Assembly (NCBI GenBank): GCA_934394855.1
Contig: CAKRRH010000008.1
Location: 1-64,000 of the forward strand
Reading direction: 5' to 3'
Origin: an uncultured Eubacteriales bacterium
GTDB taxonomy: Bacteria > Bacillota > Clostridia > Oscillospirales > Acutalibacteraceae
Length of the DNA stretch: 64,000 bases
The notes beneath the pieces were generated by a model, which was not told the DNA's origin, searched no databases, and saw only the letters and a program-made list of their open reading frames with translations. This document shows positions 16,722 to 24,542 of this stretch, in pieces. The translations under genes were made by a program, and so were the position numbers. How positions within the stretch are numbered: the stretch's first letter is position 1; every line of letters starts with the position of its first letter.

Positions 16722-17501
16722 ATGGCAAACGAGCCTGTCAGACTTCAAAAATATATGTCGGAATGCGGAATATGCTCAAGGCGCAAAGCCGAAGAGATGA
16801 TTGCCGACGGAAAAGTCAAGGTAAATGGAAGAGTTGCCTCGATCGGCGATAAAATCATGCCGAGAAAGGACAAAGTGACCGTTTCGGGTCAGCTCATTAA
16901 ATATGACGGCAGCGACAGACGATATATCATGCTCCACAAGCCCCGTGGTTTTGTCACGACAATGGATGATGAGCTTGACAGAAAATGCATAACCATGCTG
17001 ACCGAAGATGTCGGAACACGGGTTTATCCCGTCGGCAGACTTGACAAGCAAAGCGAGGGTCTGATTTTGCTGACAAACGACGGTCAATTTGCAAACATGA
17101 TGACTCACCCGAAGTGTCATGTGCCTAAAACATACCGTGTGACGGTCAGACCGCCGATGAGTGATGAGCAAATGCTAAAGCTCATGGAAGGCGTGACGCT
17201 CGATGACGGATATGTTACAGCGCCGGCCGAGGTCACGGTCGCAGTCAATGAGGACAACCGCATTGTTTTGATGATGACGATATATGAGGGCAAAAACCGC
17301 CAGATCAGAAGAATGTGCGAGGCTGTCGGGCTGGAGCTTATCAGGCTCAAACGCACCGCAATCGGCGAGCTCCGTTTAGGTATGCTGCCGCAGGGTAAAT
17401 GGCGTGATTTGACCGACCTTGAGGTTCGCTCGCTCTATTCATTTGCAAAGCGTGAAACAGCAACCCCGAAATCCACAAAGAAAAGAAGGCGAAGAAGATG
17501 A
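16722..17501 (+). CDS. rluB: Ribosomal large-subunit pseudouridine synthase B
   Basis: The protein has an S4 RNA-binding domain (RLQKYMSECGICSRRKAEEM, residues 6-25) and the RsuA/RluB catalytic domain with GRLDKQSEGLILLTNDG, whose Asp is the catalytic residue. The 259 residues end in a run of basic residues, a plausible RNA-binding tail. RluB modifies 23S rRNA helix 80-90 region in known cases. It overlaps the next gene by four bases. Confidence 0.92.
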   Translation: MANEPVRLQKYMSECGICSRRKAEEMIADGKVKVNGRVASIGDKIMPRKDKVTVSGQLIKYDGSDRRYIMLHKPRGFVTTMDDELDRKCITMLTEDVGTRVYPVGRLDKQSEGLILLTNDGQFANMMTHPKCHVPKTYRVTVRPPMSDEQMLKLMEGVTLDDGYVTAPAEVTVAVNEDNRIVLMMTIYEGKNRQIRRMCEAVGLELIRLKRTAIGELRLGMLPQGKWRDLTDLEVRSLYSFAKRETATPKSTKKRRRRR

Positions 17502-17842
17502 TCAAAATTTCGCTTGCCGACGATAAAATCAAAAATAAATATTCAATCGAAAATGACGCATATGTTGTTTTGGATAATGATGATATGATTTGCGGATGTG
17601 AGTTTAAAATGAATCCGCCCTCTGTTACGCTTTGCAGAATATACGGTGATGATTTAACTTTGCTTGACGGAGTAATTCGCCAAACGCTAAGCTACAGTCT
17701 TGACCATGAATGTCCTAATGCCGAGTTTGACGGTGAAATCCGGAAATTGTTATTTAAGTTAAATATTATTAAGAAAAATAATCAACAAACACTTGATATT
17801 TTGGAATTTTTCACAAAACTTAATTGTGTTGAAAAATTTTAA
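17498..17842 (+). CDS. Unrecognised 114-residue protein
   Basis: I do not recognise this gene. It starts four bases inside rluB, so it is translated with it. The predicted protein is soluble, slightly acidic, with alternating beta-like segments (AYVVLDNDDMICGCEF) followed by helices; the layout is weakly like the first half of a GNAT acetyltransferase fold but no acetyl-CoA loop is visible. It ends just before the tRNA-Lys promoter. Confidence 0.65.
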   Translation: MIKISLADDKIKNKYSIENDAYVVLDNDDMICGCEFKMNPPSVTLCRIYGDDLTLLDGVIRQTLSYSLDHECPNAEFDGEIRKLLFKLNIIKKNNQQTLDILEFFTKLNCVEKF

Positions 17843-17851
17843 AAAAAATCC

Positions 17852-17880
17852 TTGACAAGAAGCGTTATAGTTGATATAAT
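17852..17880 (+). promoter_or_regulatory. Consensus promoter of tRNA-Lys
   Basis: TTGACA (17852-17857) and TATAAT (17875-17880) are 17 bases apart, both perfect consensus, 15 bases before the mature tRNA. Confidence 0.92.
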
Positions 17881-17895
17881 AGTTCTTGTCGCTAC

Positions 17896-17971
17896 GAGTT
17901 ATTAGCTCAGTTGGCAGAGCACCTGACTTTTAATCAGGGTGTCCGGGGTTCAAATCCCCGATAGCTCACCA
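17896..17971 (+). tRNA. tRNA-Lys(TTT)
   Basis: A full cloverleaf can be folded: acceptor GAGTTAT with ATAGCTC, D arm GCTC/GAGC, anticodon stem CCTGA/TCAGG with loop CTTTTAA (anticodon TTT), T arm CGGGG/CCCCG with TTCAAAT, discriminator A and an encoded CCA. Confidence 0.97.
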
Positions 17972-18010
17972 TACCCTGTGGAGTCAAGCTTCACAGGGTA
18001 TCTTCTTTTA
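17971..18010 (+). terminator. Terminator of tRNA-Lys
   Basis: A 10-bp perfect stem (17971-17980 with 17992-18001) begins at the last base of the CCA and is followed by TCTTCTTTTA. Confidence 0.8.
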
Positions 18011-18035
18011 TCAAAGCGACATTTATACATATTAG

Positions 18036-18132
18036 TTTGAGTAGGATTATGAGCGTAAAGTGCCACATGAACGGGGAGTTGTCATGCGGACGAAAAGCGA
18101 AACGCTTGCGGTTCATAATTCGCATCCCGCTG
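18036..18132 (+). promoter_or_regulatory. Tetrahydrofolate (folT-type) riboswitch
   Basis: The leader matches the THF riboswitch in order: GAGTAG, GCGTAAAGTG, GAACGGGGAGTTGTCA, GACGAA, the small GCGAAACGC hairpin, TTGCGGTTCATAATTCGC and GCATCCCGCT. ATTATGA near 18046 pairs with TCATAAT near 18113 as the P2 arm. The class binds reduced folates and typically controls folate transport or synthesis genes; here the next gene is a folT-like transporter. No clear promoter is seen between it and the tRNA terminator, only a TATACA -10-like box at 18024. Confidence 0.9.
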
Positions 18133-18155
18133 ACTTATAATATGAAGACTTATCT

Positions 18156-18195
18156 CTCCCTATTATACAGCGTGAAATTCATCGCATAAAGGGAG
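18156..18195 (+). promoter_or_regulatory. Shine-Dalgarno sequestering pair of the riboswitch
   Basis: CTCCC (18156-18160) is complementary to the strong ribosome site GGGAG (18191-18195) of folT, eight bases before its ATG. No T-run terminator is present, so control is probably at translation initiation. Confidence 0.6.
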
Positions 18196-18203
18196 GTTTT
18201 TTT

Positions 18204-18770
18204 ATGCAAACAAAACTCGAACAAAAAGAAAAGCAAAAAATCACAGGAAAGGTTGCCACCAAAACGATCGCAATTTTAGGTGTGCTGACGGCGCTCGGCG
18301 TAATATGCACAATGCCGTTCCCCTATGGACTGACGATTCGTTTCGGCAACTCAATCAAGCTCTCTTTCACATTTCTGGTCGTTGCGCTTGCCGCAAGAAA
18401 ATACGGCCCGATTGCAGGCGGAGTTGTCGCTGGTCTTGCCGACATCATCCAGACACTGGTTTCCGGATATGGCGCACCGAACCCGCTGATATGCCTGTCA
18501 GGCATTTTGGGCGGTGTAATATATGGACTGTGCCTACACAAAAAAGCGTCGTTCACAAGGGTTCTGATCGCCGTTTTGACTAAAATGATAATCTGCTCTG
18601 CCCTGCTTACGACTTTGGCTTTGTCGCTGATGTACGGCGCACCGTTCATTGCAAAATTGATCGAGCGTTTGCCCCAGCTTCTCACAATGACGGTAATCGA
18701 AATCGTTGTTATGTATGTTCTTTTTGTAAAAACAAATATTCTTGTAAAGATAAAATATCTCGACGAATAA
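18204..18770 (+). CDS. folT: Folate-family ECF transporter S component
   Basis: The 188-residue protein has about five to six membrane helices after a charged 20-residue N-terminus. TIRFGNSIKLSFTFLVVALAA and GPIAGGVVAGLADIIQTL are typical of the FolT-like S components that bind folate and dock on a shared EcfAAT module, which must be elsewhere. The THF riboswitch upstream independently supports a folate substrate. It ends in a strong terminator. Confidence 0.92.
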   Translation: MQTKLEQKEKQKITGKVATKTIAILGVLTALGVICTMPFPYGLTIRFGNSIKLSFTFLVVALAARKYGPIAGGVVAGLADIIQTLVSGYGAPNPLICLSGILGGVIYGLCLHKKASFTRVLIAVLTKMIICSALLTTLALSLMYGAPFIAKLIERLPQLLTMTVIEIVVMYVLFVKTNILVKIKYLDE

Positions 18771-18794
18771 TAACTCCCGAAAAGTCTAAACAAA

Positions 18795-18828
18795 AAACTG
18801 CGATGAACAATAATTCATCGCAGTTTTT
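18795..18828. terminator. Bidirectional terminator between folT and the DUF624-like gene
   Basis: A 14-bp stem (18795-18808 with 18815-18828), A-rich on the left and T-rich on the right, serves convergent genes on both sides. Confidence 0.88.
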
Positions 18829-18848
18829 GTTATATATGAGAAATCACA

Positions 18849-19880
18849 TCAGAAATTTCGTTTGTATTTTGATTTGATATGCTCTTTTTGTTCTTGCGTC
18901 AATTTTTCTTCTCCGGAATCTATCGGCTCTTTATCGGAAAAAATCGCTTCCTTATCGATTGCGGAACGGTGAACCATTCTGCCGTTTAAATAAACATATT
19001 CCGACTCGTTTTCGTCTCTTTCGGGCGCAATATAATCAAGCGTGTCGCCTGTGTCAACATTGCCTTTGTTGCCCTCCGCCGTTTCTTCGGGGTGGTCTTT
19101 ATAATATGGGTCAAGAATATATTTCTTGATTGAGGGAAACGTGAAGAACGATGTTGTATAAAAAATGAATCCGAAGAATAAAAGCAGGAAGAACGAGATT
19201 ACAAGACCGTATATAAGGGCGTTTTTCCAATATATCGTGTAGATGCACAGTTCATATACCGCCGCACAGAAAACACCCAAAATCGCCGTTAAAGCGAGGT
19301 TTTTCAGCAAGCACAAAAATGAGAATATCACCGCATTTTTGAACAACTCTCTGATTTTGAGTTTAAGCGTTACGCACATCATATAAAGATAGTAGCTCAT
19401 GAACAAAACTATCAGCGCAACGAACAGCGCAACGCCGAGTCCGATCACATAAAAGATATGAGTGCTGCCCTCAGTTGCGTTCATTCCGCTGTAATAGAAC
19501 GGAATCGCAACATAAAGCCCCCAGATTACAACATATTGGAACAAGGCGATCACGGTGGACTGCTTCCAGTTGTTTTTTAGCGCAAGTTTAAAATCCTCCG
19601 CCATGAAGCCCGGCTCACGGCGAACATAATCACGGCACAGCGTTGTAACCGCCGCTGTGATCGGACCGAGCGCCACAAGCGGCAAAAGCGCAATCGGTGC
19701 TAAATATGCCGTCAGCTTGAACACCGAGAACAAGAGATATGCAAGTACGCACGAAATTACAAGCAAAATTGTCAAAGCGGAAAAATAGATGACATTGAGC
19801 AGTAATATTTTGAAAAACTTTTCTTTATATATCTCAAAATATACGAGCAGCGAATTTTTTTCAAGAGTTTTCTTTGCCAA
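18849..19880 (-). CDS. Polytopic membrane protein, DUF624 (YesL)-like
   Basis: The 343-residue protein has five to six membrane segments and a charged C-terminal tail of ~90 residues. LGPITAAVTTLCRDYVRREP followed by DFKLALKNNWKQS resembles the DUF624/YesL core, a family often near sugar or membrane-protein genes and of unknown function. The Asp/Glu-rich tail (EEKLTQEQKEHIKSKYKRNF at the end) is not part of that family. It follows xerD by 18 bases. Confidence 0.65.
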   Translation of the reverse strand: MAKKTLEKNSLLVYFEIYKEKFFKILLLNVIYFSALTILLVISCVLAYLLFSVFKLTAYLAPIALLPLVALGPITAAVTTLCRDYVRREPGFMAEDFKLALKNNWKQSTVIALFQYVVIWGLYVAIPFYYSGMNATEGSTHIFYVIGLGVALFVALIVLFMSYYLYMMCVTLKLKIRELFKNAVIFSFLCLLKNLALTAILGVFCAAVYELCIYTIYWKNALIYGLVISFFLLLFFGFIFYTTSFFTFPSIKKYILDPYYKDHPEETAEGNKGNVDTGDTLDYIAPERDENESEYVYLNGRMVHRSAIDKEAIFSDKEPIDSGEEKLTQEQKEHIKSKYKRNF

Positions 19881-19898
19881 TTTGTAAGTCCTCCGTAA

Positions 19899-20792
19899 TT
19901 ATCGGTGTGCGCCGGCTTTTGGGTGAAATTTATTATATGAATTTTCATATTTGCGGTTGATTATCTGCGTATAAACGGCAGTTGACGAATTGCCCGAATG
20001 ACCGAGCATTTCCTTGACATCGCGTATTCCTGCGCCGTTTTCAAGCAAATGTGTCGCAAATGAATGACGAATGGTATGCGGTGTAATGTCTTTATCAATG
20101 TTAGCCGCCGCAGCATAGCCTTTAATTATTTTCCAAAAGCCCTGACGCGTCAGCCTTTCGCCGTTAAGGTTCAAAAACAACGCCTTTTCTTTTCTGTCAG
20201 TCGTGATTATCGGCCGAACACGGGTCAGATAATCTTCGACCGTATGTATCGCTTCCTTATAAACAGGAATAACTCTGTCCGCCTTTTGTGAACGGCAATG
20301 AATTATCGAAACCGACAGGTTTATGTCGTCGATGTCGAGATCAATCATTTCGGTAACTCTGATTCCAGTTGCATACATCAGTTCCAAAATCGCTTTATCT
20401 CTGCACCCTCGAAAAGTTGATATATCAGGCTGTTCGAGCAGTCTGTCAACCTCTTTTTGAGTCAAGATCTCGGGCAGTTTTTTCTCAGCGTGCTGAGGTT
20501 TAATGTCCTTTGTCGGGTTTACATCGATCATGTCGCTGTAGATCATGAATTGATAAAACGAGCGGATCGAAGCAAGACACCGAGTGATGGTTGCGGCGGT
20601 TTTGCCGTTTTTCTGCAATACCTTAAGATATTTTGAAATATCGTCGCTTGTTGCTACTGCCGGTTCAATCGAATATTTATCGCAAAAGTCAATATATCCC
20701 CTAACATCACGCAAATAAGAGTCAACGGTGTTCGCCGATGACCTTTTTACATTTGTAAGATAATTCTGATAAAGCGATATATAGTCCGCCAT
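19899..20792 (-). CDS. xerD: Tyrosine recombinase XerD
   Basis: XerD acts with XerC at dif to resolve chromosome dimers. The SAM-like N-terminal domain (residues 1-85) precedes the catalytic domain with ATGIRVTEM (first Arg), HTIRHSFATHLL (HxxR), LGHSG (His) and VYTQI (nucleophile Tyr). The open frame extends 16 codons upstream, but the ATG at 20792 has AAGGATG ahead and gives the normal length of 297. It overlaps the region after spoIIM, the same neighbourhood as in Bacillus where spoIIM and ripX/xerD are near each other. Confidence 0.92.
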   Translation of the reverse strand: MADYISLYQNYLTNVKRSSANTVDSYLRDVRGYIDFCDKYSIEPAVATSDDISKYLKVLQKNGKTAATITRCLASIRSFYQFMIYSDMIDVNPTKDIKPQHAEKKLPEILTQKEVDRLLEQPDISTFRGCRDKAILELMYATGIRVTEMIDLDIDDINLSVSIIHCRSQKADRVIPVYKEAIHTVEDYLTRVRPIITTDRKEKALFLNLNGERLTRQGFWKIIKGYAAAANIDKDITPHTIRHSFATHLLENGAGIRDVKEMLGHSGNSSTAVYTQIINRKYENSYNKFHPKAGAHR

Positions 20793-20812
20793 TTTTAAAC
20801 CATCCTTAATAT

Positions 20813-21442
20813 TTATAAACTGAAAAATCGAATAAAGCAAACTGATAAAACCGAATCGATCAATGATGATATTATCAAAATTCCGAATAATATTCCGAAT
20901 TTTATTGAAAACCGTCTGAATGAAGCAAATATTAAAAGGTTGTGCTTTGCAGATGAGAGCAGGGAAAAATATTTTGCAGAAAAATGAAAGCTTTCAGCGC
21001 ATGAAACAATCAAAACAAGCGACGAGATGAAATATGACGGAAACAATATCAGCGCAAAAAAGCCGATTCCGTAAAGCGCATAGGTATTATAGAGAAAGCC
21101 TGAGATCAGTCCTATGCAAAATCCCCGAAAGAGCGGCACAAACATACATAAAAAAATGCCGAACGAGCAGTTGCCGAGGATAAACAATGCAATGAGCCAG
21201 GGCGCTGTTGACAAAAGCGAATAGCCGAATGTTTCAAAGAATGATTGCGAAAGCCGAGCTTTGACCGAATTTTTGATAAAATCTCCGATTCCGTAAAAGC
21301 CTGCTCCTGAGCACAGCGATATTGCAAACGCTCCCAAAATCAGCCCTGTCATAAACACAGCGCAGCTGATGAACAACAATAAATTGCCGCTGACAAAGCT
21401 TTTGAGCGTTCCTTTTTTATATAACGACGATAGATTAGTCAT
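20813..21442 (-). CDS. spoIIM: Stage II sporulation protein M-like
   Basis: The 209-residue polytopic protein has about five membrane helices. LGAFAISLCSGAGF in the first loop and APWLIALFILGNCSFG, FVPLFRGFCIGLISGFL follow the SpoIIM/DUF95 pattern. SpoIIM belongs to the DMP complex that drives engulfment in endospore formers. ATG at 21442 has GGAGG seven bases ahead, so the six upstream codons are excluded. The operon is proC-spoIIM-xerD. Confidence 0.85.
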   Translation of the reverse strand: MTNLSSLYKKGTLKSFVSGNLLLFISCAVFMTGLILGAFAISLCSGAGFYGIGDFIKNSVKARLSQSFFETFGYSLLSTAPWLIALFILGNCSFGIFLCMFVPLFRGFCIGLISGFLYNTYALYGIGFFALILFPSYFISSLVLIVSCAESFHFSAKYFSLLSSAKHNLLIFASFRRFSIKFGILFGILIISSLIDSVLSVCFIRFFSL

Positions 21443-21511
21443 ATTTTGTCCTCCGAACAACCTGTTACTAAAGAGATATGAACGAATCGGACAACTTATG
21501 ACCGAAATATT

Positions 21512-22312
21512 TTATTTTGAAAGCTCCTCCGACCTTTTAGCGCAGGCAACAAGCGCATTTTTGACAACATCGTCGAAATGGTCGCTGTCAAACGAACAAA
21601 GCGCCGCATAGGTCGTGCCGTTGGGAGATGTGACATTATCGATCAGCGTTTGAACCGAGGATTTTGTCATGTCGGTATTTTTGATCATCATGCAAGCGCC
21701 GAGCGCCGTTTGAACGGCAAGCTCGATCGATTTATCAAAAGACAGCCCCAAAAACTCTCCGCTTTGAGCCATATCCTTTATAAAGCGATAGACATATGCG
21801 GGACCGCTGCCCGAAACAGCCGTTACTGCGTCCATTTTGTCCTCTTCGGTTTCGATTGCAACATTTTTGCCGCCGAAAATCGAAAGCACAAAGCTAAATT
21901 CATCATCCGAAACAGGCATTTTTTTGCATAATCCTGACGCGCCGAATCCGATTAGCATCGGAGTATTTGGCATAACTCTGATAACCTTAGCGTCAAATCC
22001 GAGCATAGCTTTGATTTTGTCGATTTTAACACCCGCCGCAATGCTGATGAAGCATTTATCGGGTGTGCTGACCGACTTGATTTCATCCAAAACAGACGGC
22101 AAAACCTGGGGCTTGACGCATAAAAATATGTAATCACTCTTAGTTACAACATCACGGTTTGAGTCGCAAACCGTTGCAAACGAACGATATTTTTCCAGCT
22201 TATCCGTGCTTTTTGACGAAAGAAAAAAGCTATAATCATCGGACGAATTTTTAACAGAGTCAATAATAGCACCGGCCATATTTCCGCCGGCGCCGATAAA
22301 ACCAAGTTTCAT
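21512..22312 (-). CDS. proC: Pyrroline-5-carboxylate reductase
   Basis: ProC makes proline from pyrroline-5-carboxylate with NAD(P)H. The 266 residues start with the Rossmann motif GFIGAGGNMA, and the C-terminal dimerisation domain has DAVTAVSGSGPAYVY and TSPNGTTYAAL, the substrate-binding signature. Length is normal. It has its own promoter and leads the spoIIM-xerD unit. Confidence 0.95.
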   Translation of the reverse strand: MKLGFIGAGGNMAGAIIDSVKNSSDDYSFFLSSKSTDKLEKYRSFATVCDSNRDVVTKSDYIFLCVKPQVLPSVLDEIKSVSTPDKCFISIAAGVKIDKIKAMLGFDAKVIRVMPNTPMLIGFGASGLCKKMPVSDDEFSFVLSIFGGKNVAIETEEDKMDAVTAVSGSGPAYVYRFIKDMAQSGEFLGLSFDKSIELAVQTALGACMMIKNTDMTKSSVQTLIDNVTSPNGTTYAALCSFDSDHFDDVVKNALVACAKRSEELSK

Positions 22313-22368
22313 ATATATTACTCACTTCTAAATATTATGTAAATCAATTTATACAATAAAGCCTTTAT

Positions 22369-22397
22369 ATTATACCAAATTATTTTAGTCATTGCAA
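22369..22397 (-). promoter_or_regulatory. Promoter of proC
   Basis: On the minus strand TTGCAA (22397-22392) and TATAAT (22374-22369) are 17 bases apart, about 57 bases before the ATG. Confidence 0.8.
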
Positions 22398-22499
22398 GAC
22401 GAATTTTCTATTTTTCGGACTTTTATAGATATACACAAAGTTATGTAAATATTTTTATGTTAAGTAGCTAAATCTTATGTAAACCTATAATGTTAACAA

Positions 22500-22593
22500 C
22501 TACAAGTAGTGTCATAAACTGATTATGTCTACCACTTGTAGAAAGATGTAACGGTTCCTATTTTGCATTTTAGACAAAATATAAGGAACCGTT
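22500..22593. terminator. Two hairpins downstream of the aminotransferase gene
   Basis: The first hairpin pairs 22550-22559 with 22584-22593 (10 bp) and is extended by ATTTTG/CAAAAT; the second pairs 22500-22507 with 22534-22541. The first lies 20 bases past the minus-strand stop at 22614 and may terminate that unit, though its T run is weak. The rest of the 300-base gap to proC holds only the proC promoter. Confidence 0.5.
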
Positions 22594-22613
22594 AGATGAA
22601 ATTCGACATAAAA

Positions 22614-23738
22614 TTAAAGAGATTTTTTTATTTGTCTTACCGATTTTACAAACATATCAACCTGTGATTCATTATTAAATACGCTAAAGGCAGCCCTTAC
22701 TGCTCCGCCGTCCTTTGTGCCGATATATTCATGAGCAAGCGGTGCGCAATGAAGTCCTGCTCTGACCGCAATTCCCCTATCGGCTAATTTCTGTGCCGTT
22801 TCTTCGCTCATCAGACCGTTTATATTAAACAAACATATCGGAACATGATTTTCATCCGCCTTAGAATATATGCTGACGCCGTCTATCTTTGATAGTTCAT
22901 TGTGCATTCTCTCGGACAGTCTCTTTTCACGCTTGATTGCGGATTTATTACGCTTTATAAAATCGATCCCGGCGCCGATTCCTGCAATTCCCGGCACATT
23001 CAGCGTTCCGCTTTCATATTTATCAGGTGTAAATTCAGGCTGAAATTCGCTGATCGAATTACTTCCCGTTCCTCCGAAAATCAGCGGTTCGGGCTTTCCG
23101 TCGCTGATCAATATGCCCGTGCCAAGCGGTGCATATAATCCCTTATGAGGTGCTATGCACAGATAATCAATATTCATCTTTTGAATGTCAATATCAATTA
23201 TGCCTGCCGTTTGCGCCGCATCATCAATGAATATCAAGTCGTATCTGTCGCATATCTCGCCGATTTTTAAAATCGGCAGAATTTGCCCTGTGATGTTCGA
23301 CGCATGAGTGCATACTATCGCTTTGGTATTCGGTTTTATCAGTCTTTCAAATTCAGCTGTTGTTTGCTCGTCATTGTCATATACATTAGCAATATCAAAC
23401 CATGCGCCTCTCTCTTTGAGCGCAACTGCCGTCCGATAGACCGCATTATGCTCTAAAGACGATATAATAAAATGGTCGCCCGAATTTATCAAGCCCTGCA
23501 TAACAATATTCAATGCCGTTGTGCAATTTTGCGTAAATATAATGTTCTCGGCGCTTTTTGCGTTAAACAGCTCCGCTGATTTCTCACGAACGCCATATAT
23601 CATCTCGGAGCATTTTATCGAGCGCTCATATCCGCCTCTCCCCGGATTTACAGAATAATTTAACATTGCGTTTCTTGCCGCATTTATAACCGACATCGGC
23701 TTCGGCGACGATGTTGCGGCGTTGTCAAAATATATCAT
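22614..23738 (-). CDS. Class V aminotransferase, cysteine-desulfurase-like (EF2568 type)
   Basis: This 374-residue PLP enzyme starts IYFDNAATSSPKP, binds PLP through the Lys of CIAPHKGLYAPLGTG, and has RAGLHCAPLAHEYIGT with the persulfide-forming Cys. These features fit the cysteine-desulfurase-like subgroup (TIGR01977) described with selenium-dependent molybdenum hydroxylase genes. It follows a DUF3343 gene by six bases; DUF3343 is a small putative Se/S carrier that often accompanies this subgroup. The pair could deliver S or Se to a cofactor. No hydroxylase, selD or yqeB/C genes are in view. Confidence 0.88.
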   Translation of the reverse strand: MIYFDNAATSSPKPMSVINAARNAMLNYSVNPGRGGYERSIKCSEMIYGVREKSAELFNAKSAENIIFTQNCTTALNIVMQGLINSGDHFIISSLEHNAVYRTAVALKERGAWFDIANVYDNDEQTTAEFERLIKPNTKAIVCTHASNITGQILPILKIGEICDRYDLIFIDDAAQTAGIIDIDIQKMNIDYLCIAPHKGLYAPLGTGILISDGKPEPLIFGGTGSNSISEFQPEFTPDKYESGTLNVPGIAGIGAGIDFIKRNKSAIKREKRLSERMHNELSKIDGVSIYSKADENHVPICLFNINGLMSEETAQKLADRGIAVRAGLHCAPLAHEYIGTKDGGAVRAAFSVFNNESQVDMFVKSVRQIKKSL

Positions 23739-23744
23739 ATAAAA

Positions 23745-23954
23745 TCACGCTTCATCAACCGAGAATCCGTGATCGTTCAAGATTGCCTTTGCCGCCGCAA
23801 GATCTCCGTCTACTACAATAATGCCATAGCCGCAGCCTTTTTCAATATCATTTGTCTGCCGTTCGATTTTCGCTGTTATTCCGACGGTTTTAAGCAAATC
23901 TCTTGCTCTTATCGCCCGTGTTATCGATCCTAAAAATATAAGTTCCTTGCCCAT
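23745..23954 (-). CDS. DUF3343 small protein, putative Se/S carrier
   Basis: The 69-residue protein (ATG at 23954, GAGGAAGGG ahead; twelve upstream codons excluded) begins MGKELIFLGSITRAIRARDL and has KGCGYGIIV, whose Cys between glycines is the conserved candidate carrier residue. DUF3343 proteins resemble TusA-like small sulfur carriers and are found with the neighbouring desulfurase type. No transmembrane segment is present. Confidence 0.82.
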   Translation of the reverse strand: MGKELIFLGSITRAIRARDLLKTVGITAKIERQTNDIEKGCGYGIIVVDGDLAAAKAILNDHGFSVDEA

Positions 23955-23995
23955 TTTAAACCCTTCCTCTCTTACATTCAAAGTTTTCATATATA

Positions 23996-24034
23996 AAAAC
24001 AGCCTCGATACATTTTATGTATCAAAGCTGTTTT
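23996..24034 (-). terminator. Terminator of the hemW-ispF unit
   Basis: AAAACAGC (23996-24003) pairs with GCTGTTTT (24027-24034), with an inner GATACA/TGTATC stem; the minus strand ends in a T-rich arm just after the ispF stop. Confidence 0.75.
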
Positions 24035-24053
24035 GGACAATGTATATATGAGC

Positions 24054-24527
24054 TTATTTTTCTTCCAAAAGCACCGCCGCTTTTGCGCTGATTCCCAATC
24101 CCTCACCTGTGAATGAAAGACCCTCCTCGGTAGTCGCTTTTACTGAAATACGAGATATATGCACATTGCAAATCTGCGCAATATTTTGCCGCATTTGGTC
24201 GATATACGGACGCATTTTCGGGTTTTGCGCCACAATTATACAATCTAAATTGCAAAGTACATATCCCTCATCATATACTCTGTCAACCGTGTCTTTAAGC
24301 AAAATCTTGCTGTCGATATTATTGTATTTCGGGTCATTGTCGGGATATAATTTACCTATATCCCCCATAGCCGCCGCACCCAAAAATGCGTCTGCGACAG
24401 CATGAAGCAGAACATCTGCGTCCGAGTGTCCGAGCAATCCTTTCTCATATGGTATCTCGACTCCCCCAATGATAAGTTTTCTCCCCTCAACCAATCTGTG
24501 AACATCGTAACCGATTCCGATTCTCAT
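24054..24527 (-). CDS. ispF: 2-C-methyl-D-erythritol 2,4-cyclodiphosphate synthase
   Basis: This is the MEP-pathway step that forms MEcPP with release of CMP. The 157-residue sequence has IGIGYDVHRL (metal Asp and His), HSDADVLLHAVADAFLGAA and GDIGKLYPDND, and ends in the conserved TTEEGLSFTGEGLGISA. It follows hemW by 15 bases. Confidence 0.96.
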   Translation of the reverse strand: MRIGIGYDVHRLVEGRKLIIGGVEIPYEKGLLGHSDADVLLHAVADAFLGAAAMGDIGKLYPDNDPKYNNIDSKILLKDTVDRVYDEGYVLCNLDCIIVAQNPKMRPYIDQMRQNIAQICNVHISRISVKATTEEGLSFTGEGLGISAKAAVLLEEK

Positions 24528-24542
24528 AAATATTCTCCTTTA

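Noticed and set aside
17896..17971. tRNA-Lys as an integration site
   Set aside because: No repeat of the tRNA 3' end is found downstream, and the following sequence is a normal terminator and riboswitch.
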